DNA from: Salinimicrobium xinjiangense DSM 19287
GTDB taxonomy: Bacteria > Bacteroidota > Bacteroidia > Flavobacteriales > Flavobacteriaceae
Assembly: GCF_000423585.1 (NCBI RefSeq)
Contig: NZ_AUIG01000024.1
Coordinates: 20,053 to 84,052, forward strand
Direction: 5' to 3'
Length of the DNA stretch: 64,000 nucleotides
Each line of letters opens with the position of its first letter. Position 1 is the first letter of the stretch. Of the stretch, positions 1 to 9,399 are shown piece after piece. The notes beneath the pieces are model-generated. The model was not told where the DNA came from and ran no database searches. It saw only the letters and a program-made list of their open reading frames with translations. Both the position numbers and the translations under genes were made by a program.

Positions 1-1743
1 TCTTACCCAATCATTCGATCCTACTCTATACCAGATTTCAAAATTTGACTGAGGTTCACTTCCAAAATTTCTAAGTGTGACAGTTATTTTCTCTTCACTA
101 CCAAGAGTAGCAGAGACGGGGGCAAGAATGGCTGTCACCCCAACATCTTTAGCGAATTGAGGTGCTATTTTAAAAACACCCACTTTATTTAGGCGTGATC
201 CCCCCATAAAATACTCCCCATTGTACCAAAAAGTTTCATTATCAATGGGATCGATACTGGTGTGGGCGTAATCTCCATACCGATTACTATTATTGGGAAC
301 GGTACTTTCAGCCACAGTTTCTTCCTGGAATGTCATAACCCCCAGAGGATCTCCGGCATATCTGCCTGTGAATCTCAAAGTAGGGTATAGAGGTTCTTCA
401 GGATTATCATTCATCACTGTAAAACCCATTCCAATATTTCCGTATTTATCAATACCTATACTTCCGCACCACCGATCATTCATATCTGGCGCGTATGTCC
501 CCTCCTGGTAAACACTCCAGGGGCCACCTCCGGCATCCTGTCTTAATTCATACCAACGTATACCGGCATGCTCAACCACGGTAGGATCTATATCAACCAC
601 AAAATTGAAGACTACCGAATTATGCGTCTCAAATCTTCGGAAAGATGTTGGATACATTATTGCTCCCTGCAAAGCATCAACATCGGGAGCATTTCCGGGT
701 TGTGAGAGGTTTCTGAAGCTTCCGCCATCGAAGGTACTATGAAACGGTGTGACTCCTTCGGAGGGCCCCAGTTCCTGTGATTCTGAAATTGTAGAATTCG
801 ATATATCATTCCAGTCTACATTGACTAACCATATTTTCAAATTATCCTCATTTACTCCCATCCATGCATCATCCTGAAAATAAATGATCGGCGAATTTCC
901 GGGAGCCGGCATTTCTTCTCCTACGGCATTAAAAGCCGCGGGGCTGTAAAACCCGTTGACTCTTACTCCCGGCAATGGGAAACCTACATGGCGGGCTTCT
1001 TCTCCCAACAGCATCCTGTCTCTTTCCAGTACAAAAACCACCTCATGAATATCTTCATCTTCCGGATCCTGGTTGGTGGTCACATAATACCCGTCACTCC
1101 ACACAAAAAATTTAGGATAATCGGGAAATGTACCTGTTTCAAATCTATAGGTATACCAGCCGTCATTAACAGGATCGGGTCCCTGGGAAACAGCCACCAA
1201 AAGACTGTTGGGAGAGTCACTGAATTGCGTAATGAGAAACCTGTCGGCGAATTGATCATAAACTACAATGGGGTCTCCAAGATCTTCATTAGTGAATTCT
1301 CCGCCAAGACTTTCAAGATCGGCCGGTGGGGAAAGAAGATTTCCTTCCTTGTCAAAGATGGAAAATCCACTGTTCCAGGCATTCACATAGTGATTAGGAC
1401 CAACAGCACCCGTTGGATCTGTTGGAGTGTGAAAAGTGTTGGCTGCATCAAAGGTGATAATTGGCGCCTTCATAGGCACCTGCCCCGGCTCTTTTTGCCA
1501 GGCAGCATCTACGGTTCGGGGGAAACCTTTCCCGGGAACAATGCGATTAGCACTTCGGTTCTTCGGGTTGACTTCCTTTAGTTCCTTATTAGGTGCAATT
1601 AATTCTTTTGTCGATAAGGGAGCAGTACGTGAAGGCTTTGCCAGTCCGTGAGATACAGGACCGGATTTTTGTTGTATTGTTTGACCGTACAACCCCATGT
1701 ACAAAAGGAACATGAGGACAGGAAAAAAGTATTTCTTGACCAT
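1..1743 (-). CDS. Secreted protein of unknown function, C-terminus beyond the window (partial)
   Basis: A minus-strand frame opens with ATG at 1743 and reaches base 1 without a stop, so at least 581 codons are present and the 3' end is missing. The N-terminus (MVKKYFFPVLMFLLYMG) is a Sec signal peptide. The body is rich in Asp, Gly, Asn and aromatic residues and contains segments such as DPTGAVGPNHYVNAWNSG, which suggest a large extracellular beta-rich protein. From about residue 530 a new module starts (DVGVTAILAPVSATLG) that resembles a CARDB-like Ig fold. Flavobacterial proteins of this build often end in a type IX secretion sorting signal, but that end is not visible. I do not recognise a function. 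The plus-strand frames inside it are shadows. Confidence 0.75.
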   Translation of the reverse strand, partial: MVKKYFFPVLMFLLYMGLYGQTIQQKSGPVSHGLAKPSRTAPLSTKELIAPNKELKEVNPKNRSANRIVPGKGFPRTVDAAWQKEPGQVPMKAPIITFDAANTFHTPTDPTGAVGPNHYVNAWNSGFSIFDKEGNLLSPPADLESLGGEFTNEDLGDPIVVYDQFADRFLITQFSDSPNSLLVAVSQGPDPVNDGWYTYRFETGTFPDYPKFFVWSDGYYVTTNQDPEDEDIHEVVFVLERDRMLLGEEARHVGFPLPGVRVNGFYSPAAFNAVGEEMPAPGNSPIIYFQDDAWMGVNEDNLKIWLVNVDWNDISNSTISESQELGPSEGVTPFHSTFDGGSFRNLSQPGNAPDVDALQGAIMYPTSFRRFETHNSVVFNFVVDIDPTVVEHAGIRWYELRQDAGGGPWSVYQEGTYAPDMNDRWCGSIGIDKYGNIGMGFTVMNDNPEEPLYPTLRFTGRYAGDPLGVMTFQEETVAESTVPNNSNRYGDYAHTSIDPIDNETFWYNGEYFMGGSRLNKVGVFKIAPQFAKDVGVTAILAPVSATLGSEEKITVTLRNFGSEPQSNFEIWYRVGSNDWVR

Positions 1744-1851
1744 GTAGGGAGCTTTATGTTTTAAAGTTAAGATTTTAGCCAGAGTTGGAACAAAAAAAAG
1801 AACAATTCCTATAGACTTGCTCTTTTTTAACTCAATTTAAACAGAAAAGAC

Positions 1852-3390
1852 CTACTTATTAAGCCAATGCTTTAAATCTGTCGCCTCCAGAATTAGTTTT
1901 GACAACTCAGATATATGAATTCTTTTTTGTTCCATGCTATCGCGATGTCGCACGGTGACGGTTTTATCCTCAAGAGAATCGTGATCTACAGTAATACAAA
2001 ACGGAGTTCCCGCAGCATCCTGTCTTCGGTACCTGCGGCCTATAGCGTCCTTTTCATCATATTGTACATTGAAGTCCCACTTTAATTCGTCTACAATTTC
2101 GCGGGCGAGCTCCGGCAAACCATCCTTCTTGACCAGCGGGAGGACAGCTACCTTATAGGGAGCAAGTATGGCCGGTAATTTTAAGACCGTTCTGGAGCTA
2201 CCATCCTCAAGTTCCTCTTCTTTTAGTGAGGCTGAAAGTACAGCCAGGAACATCCTGTCAAGGCCAATGGAAGTTTCGATCACATAGGGCACATAATTCT
2301 CCTTTAATTCGGGATCATAAAACCTGAGTTTTCTTCCCGAAAATTCTTCGTGAGCCTTAAGATCAAAATCCGTTCGGGAATGTATACCTTCTAACTCTTT
2401 AAATCCAAACGGAAAATTAAATTCTATATCTGTCGCGGCATTGGCATAATGAGCCAGTTTTTCATGATCGTGGAAGCGATAGTTCTCTTCGCCTAAGCCC
2501 AGCGAAAAATGCCATTTTTGACGCACTTCCTTCCAGTGCTCATACCATTCGAGCTCTTCACCCGGACGTACAAAATATTGCATTTCCATCTGCTCAAACT
2601 CCCGCATCCTGAAAATAAATTGCCTTGCCACGATCTCATTTCTAAAGGCTTTTCCCGTTTGAGCTATTCCAAAAGGTATTTTCATTCTTCCGGTCTTCTG
2701 AACGTTGGAAAAATTAACGAAAATACCCTGAGCTGTTTCAGGGCGTAGATACAGATCTGAAGCAGTCTCTGAAGAGGCTCCCAGCTTGGTGCCGAACATA
2801 AGGTTGAACTGTCGCACTTCGGTCCAGTTCTTTGATCCTGTTTCGGGATCGGCAATACCCAATTCCTCTATTAAAGCTTTTACATCTTTAAGATCTTCAT
2901 TCGTCAGGGAACGCCCCAATCTCTCAAGTATCTCTTTCCTTTCATTTAGATACCGCTGCACCCTGTCATTGGTATTGACAAATTGCTCTTCATCAAAGGC
3001 ATCTCCAAAGCGTTTACGCGCCTTTTCGATTTCCTTTTGTGCTTTCTGAAGAATTTTTTCAGCATGATCCTCTACCAGAACATCGGCCCGGTATCGCTTT
3101 TTTGAATCCTTATTATCAATTAGCGGATCATTAAAAGCATCGACATGTCCCGAGGCTTTCCAGGTAGTAGGATGCATTAAAATAGCAGCATCAATACCTA
3201 CTATCTCCTGATGCAGCTGCACCATGCTTTTCCACCAGTAATCCCTGATATTCTTTTTTAATTCTGCACCGTTTTGCCCATAATCATAAACAGCACTTAA
3301 ACCGTCATAAATTTCGGAGGATGCAAATATGTACCCATACTCTTTGGCATGGGAAATTACGTTCTTAAAAAAATCTTCTTGTTTTGCCAT
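1852..3390 (-). CDS. glyS: Glycine--tRNA ligase (single-chain alpha2 type)
   Basis: Charges tRNA-Gly with glycine in the cytoplasm. The 512-residue length fits the single-polypeptide dimeric GlyRS rather than the split GlyQ/GlyS type. Class II motif 2 is visible (FRNEIVARQFIFRMREFEQM), motif 3 lies in SIGLDRMFLAVL, and a C-terminal anticodon-binding domain begins near residue 400 (LAPYKVAVLPL) with the family-typical RRYRRQDAAGTPFC stretch. It is encoded alone, downstream of a clear terminator belonging to the preceding minus-strand gene. A TATTTTTG element at 3395-3402 lies only a few bases before the ATG, so the mRNA may be nearly leaderless, or the match may only reflect the T-tract of that terminator. 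Confidence 0.97.
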   Translation of the reverse strand: MAKQEDFFKNVISHAKEYGYIFASSEIYDGLSAVYDYGQNGAELKKNIRDYWWKSMVQLHQEIVGIDAAILMHPTTWKASGHVDAFNDPLIDNKDSKKRYRADVLVEDHAEKILQKAQKEIEKARKRFGDAFDEEQFVNTNDRVQRYLNERKEILERLGRSLTNEDLKDVKALIEELGIADPETGSKNWTEVRQFNLMFGTKLGASSETASDLYLRPETAQGIFVNFSNVQKTGRMKIPFGIAQTGKAFRNEIVARQFIFRMREFEQMEMQYFVRPGEELEWYEHWKEVRQKWHFSLGLGEENYRFHDHEKLAHYANAATDIEFNFPFGFKELEGIHSRTDFDLKAHEEFSGRKLRFYDPELKENYVPYVIETSIGLDRMFLAVLSASLKEEELEDGSSRTVLKLPAILAPYKVAVLPLVKKDGLPELAREIVDELKWDFNVQYDEKDAIGRRYRRQDAAGTPFCITVDHDSLEDKTVTVRHRDSMEQKRIHISELSKLILEATDLKHWLNK

Positions 3391-3401
3391 AGGACAAAAA
3401 T

Positions 3402-3437
3402 AAAAAAACCGCCCCGATTAAGTTCAGGGCGGTTTGA
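3402..3437 (-). terminator. Intrinsic terminator of the coiled-coil membrane protein gene
   Basis: A perfect 9-bp stem (AAACCGCCC at 3406-3414 with GGGCGGTTT at 3427-3435) is followed on the minus strand by a T-rich run. It lies between the stop of the 4335-3454 gene and the glyS start. Confidence 0.85.
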
Positions 3438-3453
3438 TTAATTACTAATAAGT

Positions 3454-4335
3454 TTATCTGAGACTAAAACTGGTCGCACCAATTAGATTAGTACCCTCAT
3501 AAACCAGTACCTTATAATTTCCTTCGATGAGTCTGTCAGAAACTGTGTTGGCCAGGATACAAACATCCAGCTCCTCATTTTCATAGAAAACTTTTGTAGC
3601 CGCGCTGTAAACCATCACTCCGCCATCATGCTGTACAGCAATCTGGTCTCCCACCAGTTCGTTGTTAGGATTGTACACCTGTACATAGAGATCTTTTTCC
3701 CCTGCTTCGGCAAGTGCATTAGGCGTAAGTGAGAAACAGGTTCTTATTTTATCTACTCTTCGGGTCCTGTCATTCTCAACCAGTCTTCCACTATTCCTTT
3801 CAATTACACCTTCTCCTCTAAGATTACTCACCTTAAGCTGTGCAGCCTGATCTATTTTGGCTCCCATAGCCCGGGTCTGTACCTGAAGAGAATCGGAAAT
3901 CCGGGTTCTTTCCAGCAGCACATTGTTAGTACTGTCAATCTCAGTTATAAGCCGCTGATTCTGGTTACTAAGGCTATCCACGACCCTGAACAATTGCTCC
4001 TTTTCGGCCTTTAGGTTACTTACTTCTCTTCTGTAACGGGCAATTAAGGCAAGATTCGCCTCCATATCCTGAACAGAATCTCTTAAAGCCACGATCCTTT
4101 CTCGTGCAGCAACAAGCTCCCGATCCAGTTCTTCATTATTCCCTATGGCCTCATCATATTTGATAATAAGGTCATTTAGTTCACCTTCTATAACAGCTTT
4201 CTCCTGTTTTAATAGTTCCTGATTCTCTTTTTCTTCATTATAAAATTTAATAGTATAAATACCCAATGCAACCAAAGCTACTGCCAAAACTCCGGTAAGG
4301 ATCTTTAAGGCATTATTACTTTTCTGGTCTGTCAT
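3454..4335 (-). CDS. Membrane-anchored coiled-coil protein of unknown function
   Basis: The 293-residue product has a short cytoplasmic N-terminus, one transmembrane helix at about residues 9-28 (LTGVLAVALVALGIYTI), a long heptad-like coiled coil at about 30-170 rich in Glu, Leu, Arg and Asn, and a C-terminal globular, probably beta-rich domain at about 180-293. The layout suggests a single-pass protein whose coiled coil projects into the periplasm. Bacteroidota homologues are often labelled chromosome-partitioning proteins, but no ATPase motif is present and I do not support that name. It is divergent from comF, with 72 bp between the starts, and is followed by a strong terminator. Confidence 0.8.
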   Translation of the reverse strand: MTDQKSNNALKILTGVLAVALVALGIYTIKFYNEEKENQELLKQEKAVIEGELNDLIIKYDEAIGNNEELDRELVAARERIVALRDSVQDMEANLALIARYRREVSNLKAEKEQLFRVVDSLSNQNQRLITEIDSTNNVLLERTRISDSLQVQTRAMGAKIDQAAQLKVSNLRGEGVIERNSGRLVENDRTRRVDKIRTCFSLTPNALAEAGEKDLYVQVYNPNNELVGDQIAVQHDGGVMVYSAATKVFYENEELDVCILANTVSDRLIEGNYKVLVYEGTNLIGATSFSLR

Positions 4336-4407
4336 AATAAATGATTTTAACGGTTTTACTTTGTAAATTTAGGAGTTTTAATTCCCCCACAACTAATTTC
4401 TTAACAA

Positions 4408-5088
4408 ATGTTTCACGATTTCTTAGACTTACTTTATCCTAGGATGTGCCATGGCTGTGAAAACCCTTTAAATGCTAATGAAAAAATCCTTTGTACAACC
4501 TGCCTGCATGAACTCCCTGTCACGAACCAGCATCTGGAGAAGGATAATGCGGTCGAAAAGATCTTCTATGGAAGAATTCCTGTAGAGAATGCCGTCTCCT
4601 TACTTCATTTTGAAAAAAAAGGAATGGTACAGAGACTAATTCACAACCTCAAATATCGCGGTCATGAGGAAATAGGAGATTTTCTGGGAGACTGGTTAGG
4701 TAGTGAATTAAAGAAGTTCCCTGAGTGGCAGGAAATTTATGCTGTGATACCTGTTCCCCTGCACAGGCAGAAGCTCAATAAAAGAGGCTATAATCAGGTC
4801 ACAAAATTTGGTCAGCAAATTGCCGAAGCACTCGATGCAGAATTTTATGATGAAGTTTTGCTCAAAGTTACTGCGACTCAAACCCAGACTGTCAAAAAAC
4901 GATTTGCACGCTGGGGAAATATTGACGAAACCCTGGTAGTAAAAAATGCCGAACTTCTGGAAGGGAAACATGTGCTACTGGTAGATGACCTTGTCACCAC
5001 GGGGGCAACTTTGGAAGCATGCGCACAAAAACTACTCAAAATTCCGGGGTTAAGAATCAGCATTGCCACCATGGCCGTTACCCATTAA
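4408..5088 (+). CDS. comF: ComF family phosphoribosyltransferase-like protein
   Basis: A 226-residue ComFC-type protein. An N-terminal four-cysteine zinc ribbon (CHGCENPL followed by CTTC) is followed by a type I phosphoribosyltransferase fold. The PRPP-binding loop is VLLVDDLVTTGATLEACAQK near residues 190-209, and PVPLHRQKLNKRGYNQ is the family signature. In naturally competent bacteria ComF supports handling of incoming single-stranded DNA; here that role is inferred from the family only. The gene lies immediately upstream of the Ig-like lipoprotein gene and may be cotranscribed with it. Confidence 0.93.
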   Translation: MFHDFLDLLYPRMCHGCENPLNANEKILCTTCLHELPVTNQHLEKDNAVEKIFYGRIPVENAVSLLHFEKKGMVQRLIHNLKYRGHEEIGDFLGDWLGSELKKFPEWQEIYAVIPVPLHRQKLNKRGYNQVTKFGQQIAEALDAEFYDEVLLKVTATQTQTVKKRFARWGNIDETLVVKNAELLEGKHVLLVDDLVTTGATLEACAQKLLKIPGLRISIATMAVTH

Positions 5089-5126
5089 GACTTCAGGATT
5101 AAAAGAATAAATTGTTTCTTTGCAGT

Positions 5127-6773
5127 ATGAAAAAAATCGGTTTAAATCTTCTGATTATTCTATCCATGATCTCTGCCATCTGGGGCTGTGCAAAAAGAGG
5201 TACTCCAGATGGCGGGCCACTTGACGAGGAGCCGCCGCAGTACGTTAGGGCAAGACCCGATAATTTCACTACCAACTTTGATGCCCGGGAGATAAGGATC
5301 TTTTTCAATGAATACATTAAACTTTCAGATCCACAGCGACAAATAATAATTTCGCCACCTATGGATCCACGGCCGGAGATAACACCTCTAGGTACCGCCA
5401 GCAGGTCTGTACGTATAAGGATAAATGATACGCTACAGCCGCGAACCACCTATACAATTAACTTTGGCAGAAGCATTACCGATAACAATGAGGGAAATCC
5501 TCTCAGCTTTTTCACCTATGCTTTTTCTACAGGTCCTTATATTGATTCTCTTGCCCTAAGGGGACGGGTAAGGGATGCCATTCGAAAAGAAGCAGATCCT
5601 TTTATTACTGTGATGCTTTATGAAGTAGATTCTACTTACCATGATTCTGTGGTTTATTCGAGTATGCCGAGATATATCACCAACACTCTTGATAGCGCAA
5701 CGACTTTCCAATTGAACAATTTAAAAGAAGGAACGTATCAATTAGTAGGTATGAGAGATGTTAACAACAACTACACCTTTGATCCTAATTCAGATAAAAT
5801 AGCTTTTGCAGATGAATTTATAAACATTCCTACAGATGAGGAGTTCGATCTCACACTTTTCAAAGAGCTACTGGATGGAACGTTCGAACGTCCGCAGCAA
5901 AAAGCACAGCAACATCTTATTTTTGGTTACCGCGGACTGATGATAGCCGACAGCGTTTCTATCAATGCTCTAAATGTTCCTGAAGATTTCGAATCCCGGA
6001 TTACCAAAGACGTTACGACAGATACTTTACACTATTGGTACAAACCTAATCTGGAAAGAGATACCCTTAAATTTGTCGTCAAGACCCCGAGGGTCACAGA
6101 CACAATCATTGCCAGATTAAGAACCATGAAGAGAGATACCCTTCAATTCAGTTTCGAACCTACATCTGGCCTGGAGCTGCAACAAGACCTGAGGATCAGG
6201 CCGACGGTACCTTTGGTTAGTGTCAATGACTCACTTGTAAGGATCCTGGATCAGGATACTGTGCAGGTAGCCTTTACCGGGAGTTATGATCGCTGGAGAA
6301 ACGAGTACGTTCTTTCCTTCAGCAAATCCGAAAGATCCACCTACAGGGTTACAGCCTTTCCGGGAGCATTCACAGATTTCTTCGGAAGGGAAAATGACAC
6401 CCTCAGATCTCAGCTAAGGACACCGGCTCTTGCCGACCGTGGCAACCTGATCGTGAATTTGCAGGGTGTTTTGGAATTTCCCGTGATCATTCAAATTACT
6501 ACAGATAAAGGAGAAGTTGTGGCCGAAAGGTATAGTACCGAAAGAACAGCTATAAATTTCAATAATATCAAACCCGGAAAATATTTGCTTCGTCTCATAT
6601 ATGATCAAAACCAAAATGAGATATGGGACACAGGAAGTTTTATGAGAAGGAGACAGCCGGAACAGGTAGTTTATTTTCCCGAACCTATTGAGGTGAGGCC
6701 AAACTGGGATGTCACCCAAACCTTTGATGTCAGTCAACCTGCAGTTGTGCCAGAAGGGCCTAATGTACCGTAA
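5127..6773 (+). CDS. Lipoprotein with Ig-like (SbsA-type) domains
   Basis: I chose the ATG at 5127 rather than an upstream TTG at 5112, because the protein then begins with a proper lipoprotein signal (MKKIGLNLLIILSMISAIWG followed by the lipid-carrying Cys). An Ig-like module follows (about residues 30-135, with RIFFNEYIKLSDPQRQ and TYTINFGRSITDNNEGN typical of the bacterial Ig-like domain found in Bacteroidota lipoproteins). The middle is beta-rich, and a C-terminal module near residues 440-530 has a carboxypeptidase-regulatory-like look (KPGKYLLRLIYDQNQNEIWD). It is probably anchored in the outer membrane with a structural or substrate-handling role. The 3' end overlaps the convergent amidase gene by 14 bp. 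Confidence 0.88.
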   Translation: MKKIGLNLLIILSMISAIWGCAKRGTPDGGPLDEEPPQYVRARPDNFTTNFDAREIRIFFNEYIKLSDPQRQIIISPPMDPRPEITPLGTASRSVRIRINDTLQPRTTYTINFGRSITDNNEGNPLSFFTYAFSTGPYIDSLALRGRVRDAIRKEADPFITVMLYEVDSTYHDSVVYSSMPRYITNTLDSATTFQLNNLKEGTYQLVGMRDVNNNYTFDPNSDKIAFADEFINIPTDEEFDLTLFKELLDGTFERPQQKAQQHLIFGYRGLMIADSVSINALNVPEDFESRITKDVTTDTLHYWYKPNLERDTLKFVVKTPRVTDTIIARLRTMKRDTLQFSFEPTSGLELQQDLRIRPTVPLVSVNDSLVRILDQDTVQVAFTGSYDRWRNEYVLSFSKSERSTYRVTAFPGAFTDFFGRENDTLRSQLRTPALADRGNLIVNLQGVLEFPVIIQITTDKGEVVAERYSTERTAINFNNIKPGKYLLRLIYDQNQNEIWDTGSFMRRRQPEQVVYFPEPIEVRPNWDVTQTFDVSQPAVVPEGPNVP

Positions 6774-7539
6774 ACCTGTCCCGATCCTGAAGGAACTTTA
6801 ACTGTGACCGCGTTTCCTTTAAATGATCTTTGTCCAGTTCCACAATTTCGGTAAATTCAGATTCATCGTGAGCTCCCGATATCTGCTTACCAAGACTGTC
6901 ATATACTGCAGAATGTCCTACGTAATTTAAATCGCTGCCGTCCCTGCCTACGCGGTTTACTCCAATACAGTAGCTCATATTTTCGATCGCCCGTGCCTTT
7001 AAAAGCGTGTCCCATGCAGCAACCCTGGCTGCGGGCCAATTAGCCACGAAGATCAACAGATCATAGCCTTCTGTATTTCGGGCCCATACAGGAAATCTCA
7101 GGTCATAACAAACCAGCGGACAGACCTTCCAGCCTTTGTATTCAACAATGAGACGTTCTTTCCCCGAAGCGTAGGTGTCATTTTCTTTTGCCAGAGTAAA
7201 GGTGTGGCGTTTATCATATTTTTGAAAGGAACCGTCGGGATAAACAAAGTATAAACGATTGTAAAAATTGCCATTTTCAGATATTATAAGACTGCCCGTC
7301 ACAGCCGCATCTTTTTCAGAAGCCATTTTTTGCATCCATCGAAAGGTAGGGCCATTCTCGGGCTCTGCAAGATTCCCGGCATTCATGGAGAAGCCGGTAG
7401 AAAACATTTCAGGAAGAATTATAAGATCCACTTCTTGCGGAAGTTCCTTTATCTTCTGTTCAAAATTAGTAACATTTTGAGATATATTCTCCCAGTCCAG
7501 ATTTGCCTGAAGGAGTGCTGTCTTTAAGATTTGTGTCAT
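6760..7539 (-). CDS. Omega-amidase / nitrilase-superfamily hydrolase (YafV/Nit2 type)
   Basis: A 259-residue carbon-nitrogen hydrolase. The Glu-Lys-Cys triad is visible: Glu in LILPEMFSTGF, Lys in KYDKRHTFTLA, and Cys in VCPLVCYDLRFPVWARN. Nit2/YafV enzymes hydrolyse alpha-ketoglutaramate and 2-oxosuccinamate, the keto-amides released when glutamine or asparagine is used by a transaminase. A methionine aminotransferase gene lies 0.6 kb away on the same strand, which supports a glutamine-transaminase / omega-amidase pathway and methionine recycling. The assignment to omega-amidase rather than another branch of the family is inference. Confidence 0.9.
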   Translation of the reverse strand: MTQILKTALLQANLDWENISQNVTNFEQKIKELPQEVDLIILPEMFSTGFSMNAGNLAEPENGPTFRWMQKMASEKDAAVTGSLIISENGNFYNRLYFVYPDGSFQKYDKRHTFTLAKENDTYASGKERLIVEYKGWKVCPLVCYDLRFPVWARNTEGYDLLIFVANWPAARVAAWDTLLKARAIENMSYCIGVNRVGRDGSDLNYVGHSAVYDSLGKQISGAHDESEFTEIVELDKDHLKETRSQLKFLQDRDRFTVH

Positions 7540-7643
7540 ACGTAAAGTTATAAAATATCAAGAATTCCCTGCTAAATGCGTGTTAAATGGTTGGATTGGC
7601 AGGAGAAGTTAAATAGCTTTATTCCAATAAAAAGAACAAAGCT

Positions 7644-8159
7644 ATGAGTTTACAATCATTTTTTGAAAAAGATTCTTTTCCTTCAAATACTTCCCGTGGA
7701 ATACTGGCAGGTTTTGTAGCAGGTCTCATTGGAACCGCTGTTAAAGCAGGTGTGGAACGTTTTCTGGAAGTCCGCAAGATCGACCAGAGATCTGCCCAGA
7801 TAAAGGTCATGGATAAATTTTCAACTAAGTTAATTGGAACCCCTATTAAGCTGGAGAACGAGGGGATTGTGGAGCAGCTTGTGAATCTACCACTTGGAGC
7901 TACTGTCGGAGCTATTTATGGCTATGGAAAAAGAGATAGTGACCAGATGAATATAGTAGACGGGGCCATACTTGGAGCTACTACCTGGGCTTCTACTCAC
8001 GAAACCGGTCTGCCGCTAATGGGGTTAGAAAAAAGTCCCGACAAGGTGCCATTTAAAACTCAGGCGCATGAGTTGCTTGCCCATGTTGTGTTTGGAGTTA
8101 CTACAGAGATTGTAAGGGCATATATCAATGACAACCTTAGAAAGCATGAGGAAGAGTAA
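7644..8159 (+). CDS. YagU-like (DUF1440) membrane-associated protein
   Basis: A 171-residue protein with Gly/Ala-rich hydrophobic segments (GILAGFVAGLIGTAVKAGVE near residue 20, LPLGATVGAIYGYG, DGAILGATTWASTHETGLPL) and a C-terminal helix (HVVFGVTTEIVRAYINDNL). The order of segments and the PLMGL motif match the YagU/DUF1440 inner-membrane family, one member of which is linked to acid tolerance in Escherichia coli. The role here is unknown. It is the only plus-strand gene between the amidase and aminotransferase genes, converging on the latter with 4 bp between stops. Confidence 0.7.
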   Translation: MSLQSFFEKDSFPSNTSRGILAGFVAGLIGTAVKAGVERFLEVRKIDQRSAQIKVMDKFSTKLIGTPIKLENEGIVEQLVNLPLGATVGAIYGYGKRDSDQMNIVDGAILGATTWASTHETGLPLMGLEKSPDKVPFKTQAHELLAHVVFGVTTEIVRAYINDNLRKHEEE

Positions 8160-8163
8160 ACCT

Positions 8164-9321
8164 CTACTTAATCCTTTCTAAGATTTCTGCGGCCTTCTCC
8201 AGCGTTTCATCTGTCTTGGCAAAGCAGAACCTCAACTGCCGGTGATCCACCTTATCTTTATTAAAGGCTGAGACGGGAATACTTGCTATACCAAACTCTT
8301 TAATTAGTCTGCGGGAGAAATCCACATCGGGCTCATTTGTTATTTGAGAGTAATCCAGCAGCTGGAAATAAGTGCCTTTGGAAGGTTTGAATTTAAAGGC
8401 AGTATCTTTAATAAGCTCAAGGAATCTATCTCTTTTTTCCTGATAAAAATTCCCGAGTTCCAGGTAATGTTCAGGTGTTTTCAGGTATTCTGCAAAGGCA
8501 CGCTGTGTAGGATGATGTACGCAGAAAACGTTCACCTCCATTACTTTCCATATTTCGGCCATAAGTACTTCGGGAGCAACACAGTAACCCATTTTCCACC
8601 CGGTGTTGTGAAATGTTTTTCCAAAAGAAGCACAAACAATTGCCCTTTTTGAGAGCTCAGGAAAAGCCGAAGCACTGTAATGTTTCGCCTCATCAAAAAT
8701 AATATGTTCATACACCTCATCGCTTAGAAGGATAATATCTGTTCCCTCTAACAAACTTTCCAGTTGTTGCATTTCTGATTTGCTGAATACATTCCCGCTG
8801 GGATTGTGCGGAGTGTTGATAATGAGCATCCGGGTTTTTTCACTGACCTTTTGCTTAACTGCTTCAAAATTCAGCTTGTATTCCTTGCCTTCCAATTGAA
8901 TAAGTACCGGAATCCCACCGTTAAGTTCTATTGCCGGTTCATAGGAATCATACGCGGGTTTCAATACTATCACCTCATCACCGGGATTGACAAAAGCCGT
9001 AATAGCCAAAAATAGGGCTTGGGTAGCACCGTTGGTCACTGTTACCTCAGCATCTTTATCATATTTCTTGCCGTGCAGTCTTTCGATTTTATCAACGATC
9101 TGTTCCCTTAAGGGTGCTATTCCCGCCAGAGGCGCATATTGATTGTGACCATCCAGCATTGCCTGGTAAACAAGCTCCTTTAGATGTTTATCTGTCTCAA
9201 AATTCGGATAGCCCTGAGAAAGATTCACGGCACCATGCTCATAGGCCATTTTTGACATAACTGAAAAAATACTGGTCTCGTGCTTCGGAAGTTTAGAAGA
9301 TATATTACTGACTGCTGACAT
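8164..9321 (-). CDS. Methionine aminotransferase (class I PLP-dependent, YbdL/KAT type)
   Basis: A 385-residue fold-type I aminotransferase. The PLP-binding lysine lies in CASFGKTFHNTGWKMGYC, the cofactor Asp/Tyr pair in LLSDEVYEHI, and the substrate carboxylate Arg near the C-terminus (HRQLRFCFAKTDETLEKAAE). The NLSQGYPNFETD and NTPHNPSGNVF signatures are typical of the methionine/kynurenine/glutamine transaminase K group. It would transfer the amino group between methionine or glutamine and a 2-oxo acid in the cytoplasm. The omega-amidase at 6760-7539 would make the reaction irreversible when glutamine is the donor. Confidence 0.93.
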   Translation of the reverse strand: MSAVSNISSKLPKHETSIFSVMSKMAYEHGAVNLSQGYPNFETDKHLKELVYQAMLDGHNQYAPLAGIAPLREQIVDKIERLHGKKYDKDAEVTVTNGATQALFLAITAFVNPGDEVIVLKPAYDSYEPAIELNGGIPVLIQLEGKEYKLNFEAVKQKVSEKTRMLIINTPHNPSGNVFSKSEMQQLESLLEGTDIILLSDEVYEHIIFDEAKHYSASAFPELSKRAIVCASFGKTFHNTGWKMGYCVAPEVLMAEIWKVMEVNVFCVHHPTQRAFAEYLKTPEHYLELGNFYQEKRDRFLELIKDTAFKFKPSKGTYFQLLDYSQITNEPDVDFSRRLIKEFGIASIPVSAFNKDKVDHRQLRFCFAKTDETLEKAAEILERIK

Positions 9322-9341
9322 TCGTTTTTTCTTTAAGGTCT

Positions 9342-9373
9342 AAAAAAAATCCCGAACTGCAAAGTCCGGGATC
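9342..9373 (-). terminator. Terminator of the sdhCAB operon
   Basis: On the minus strand, downstream of the sdhB stop, a stem ATCCCGG...CGGGAT (arms near 9349-9354 and 9367-9372) is followed by eight T residues. Confidence 0.85.
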
Positions 9374-9399
9374 TTCAGAAATATTAGGTGTCAAAAATG

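Noticed and set aside
988..1581. Plus-strand open frame of 197 codons
   Set aside because: It is the complement of the partial secreted-protein gene on the minus strand, which has a signal peptide and continuous coding character; the plus-strand frame has none.
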